Shown here: one piece after another, positions 11,976 to 13,112 of the stretch
How the letters are laid out: the number at the start of each line of letters is the position of its first letter
How positions within the stretch are numbered: the stretch's first letter is position 1
Assembly: GCA_036279835.1 (NCBI GenBank)
Contig: DASUII010000400.1
Span: 1 to 13,112, forward strand
Source: GCA-003244245 sp036279835
GTDB lineage: Bacteria; Actinomycetota; Actinomycetes; Mycobacteriales; Pseudonocardiaceae
Direction: 5' to 3'
DNA length: 13,112 bases
Notes under the pieces: generated by a model
The model's database searches: none
What the model saw: the letters and a program-made list of their open reading frames with translations, nothing else
What the model was told of the DNA's origin: nothing
Program-made: the position numbers and the translations under genes

Positions 11976-13097
11976 TCAGCGGCGCTTCCGGTTGGTCTTC
12001 TTCCGCGGTCGTGGCCGCTGCTGGATCATGCCAGGTGGCGCGGAGCCGTCCGCGCGCGCCGAGCCTTGAGCGCCCGACGAACCTTCTGGAGAGCCAGACT
12101 GGGTCGGTCCGACCCCCTTCGAGACAACCCCGTTCGACCCCGCGCCTGAACCCACTTCTTTCGGATCCACTGGTGTTGCGGCCTCGTGGTCCACCGCACC
12201 AGCGGTGTCCCGCTTCGCTCGTGATGGTTTCTGGCCTGGTCGGGGACCCAGCGCCTGCCGCTGGGCGATCGCGACCTCCTTCTTCTCGGCGTCCTCAGCC
12301 TCGATCTTCTGGTACACCACGCGCTGCTGGGCAAGTGTCCACAGGTTGTTCGACAGCCAGTACAGCAGGATCGCCAACGGGAAGAACGGGCCACCGGCCA
12401 CCACACCGAGCGGGAACAGCCACACCATCAGCTTGTTCATCATGGCCGCCTGCGGGTTGGCGGCGATCTGTGCGGGGTTCTGCCGCGCTACCGACTGCTT
12501 GGCGGTGAGGTGGGTAAGGACACCGGCCACGATGGTCAGCGGCACAGCCACCACAGCGATCTGCCACCGGGAGATATCCGCCCCGTACCGGGTCAGCAAC
12601 TCCGTCGGTTCGGTGATGAACGCCGACAGCGGCACCCCAAAGACGCGCGCGTCGAGGAACGACTGCACATCCATTGCGCTGAACACGTAGTTAGCGGTCT
12701 GGCGGTTCAACTCGGGACTCAGCCCCGGCCGGTTGAACGACCGCAGCACGTGGAACAGCCCGATGAACACCGGGATCTGCACCAGCACCGGCAGGCAGCC
12801 ACCCAACGGGTTGACCCCGTGCTCGGACTGCAGCTTCTGCATCTCGGCGGCCATCTTCGTGCGGTCGTCGCCGTACTTCTTCTTCAGCTTCTGGATCTCC
12901 GGCGCGAACTCCTGCATCTTGCGCATCGAGCGAACCTGGCTGACGAACGGCTTGAACAGCACCGCGCGCAGCGTGAACACCAGGAACACCACGGCCAGGG
13001 CCCAGGCGAAGCCATTGCCCGGACCCAGCACGTAGCCGAAAGCCTTGTGCCAGAACCACAAGATGGCCGACACCGGGTAGTAGATGAAGTTCAGCAC
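11976..13097 (-). CDS. yidC: Membrane protein insertase YidC
   Basis: 373 residues. The conserved core comprises TM segments at about 30-48, 100-118, 178-198, 218-236 and 238-256, preceded by a short N-terminal hydrophobic stretch (3-24). The hydrophilic-groove arginine is Arg44 (FTLRAVLF). The cytoplasmic coiled hairpin C1 (about 54-94, MRKMQEFAPEIQKLKKKYGDD) and the GGCLPVLVQIPVFIGLFHVL segment are typical. The tail after residue 260 is long, Gly/Ser-rich and ends in a very basic stretch (RPRPRKKTNRKRR), which in YidC homologues can contact the ribosome. It inserts membrane proteins with or without SecYEG. The GTG start at 13097 lies 15 bases from the window edge. By synteny yidD, rnpA, rpmH and dnaA lie next. 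Confidence 0.96.
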   Translation of the reverse strand: MLNFIYYPVSAILWFWHKAFGYVLGPGNGFAWALAVVFLVFTLRAVLFKPFVSQVRSMRKMQEFAPEIQKLKKKYGDDRTKMAAEMQKLQSEHGVNPLGGCLPVLVQIPVFIGLFHVLRSFNRPGLSPELNRQTANYVFSAMDVQSFLDARVFGVPLSAFITEPTELLTRYGADISRWQIAVVAVPLTIVAGVLTHLTAKQSVARQNPAQIAANPQAAMMNKLMVWLFPLGVVAGGPFFPLAILLYWLSNNLWTLAQQRVVYQKIEAEDAEKKEVAIAQRQALGPRPGQKPSRAKRDTAGAVDHEAATPVDPKEVGSGAGSNGVVSKGVGPTQSGSPEGSSGAQGSARADGSAPPGMIQQRPRPRKKTNRKRR

Positions 13098-13112
13098 TAC
13101 GTCTCACTCTCG

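Overview
This 13.1-kb window is high-GC chromosomal DNA from an actinobacterium. The order trxB-trxA-cwlM, then a GNAT gene, parB, parA, rsmG, jag/khpB and yidC on the other strand is the conserved block to one side of oriC and dnaA in Mycobacterium and relatives. By family knowledge yidD, rnpA, rpmH and dnaA would lie beyond the right edge and sigM beyond the left edge. Filamentous-actinomycete traits (an orphan DUF397 domain, small Cys-rich basic proteins, a single STAS protein, a possible sigma-R promoter at trxBA) suggest Pseudonocardiales or a neighbour. That placement is inference; no rRNA or tRNA gene is present to fix it.

Left part (1-3060): a hairpin ends the unseen upstream unit. 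It is followed by three 22-bp palindromic elements whose centres lie exactly 41 bp apart, then the thioredoxin system trxB-trxA and the peptidoglycan regulator/amidase homologue cwlM, all on the plus strand.

Accessory patch (3030-4300): this lies between cwlM and the GNAT gene, where mycobacteria have nothing. It carries a minus-strand small Cys/Arg/Trp-rich protein, an N-terminally broken DUF397 gene with its own hairpin, a 54-residue protein with two CPxC knuckles, and a 102-residue serine-recombinase-like catalytic domain with no DNA-binding domain and an altered catalytic motif. The last two form a tight pair.

Middle part (4351-8294): a Rv3916c-like GNAT acetyltransferase on the minus strand is divergent from a two-gene plus-strand unit, a PLP aminotransferase followed by a divergent D-Ala-D-Ala-ligase-family ATP-grasp enzyme. 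A minus-strand STAS protein with no phosphoacceptor Ser/Thr meets the ligase tail to tail, with overlapping stop codons. Two more copies of the palindromic element, 42 bp apart, lie upstream of the STAS promoter.

Right part (8295-13097): yidC-jag-rsmG-parA-parB run on the minus strand, with rsmG/parA and parA/parB overlapping and probably translationally coupled. Two parS sites are embedded in coding sequence, one over the rsmG start and one inside the parA N-terminal extension. ParB carries three copies of a 9-residue repeat (a 27-bp DNA tandem repeat) inserted just before its GERR motif. The conserved block covers redox balance, cell-wall regulation, origin segregation, ribosomal RNA methylation, RNA binding and membrane-protein insertion.
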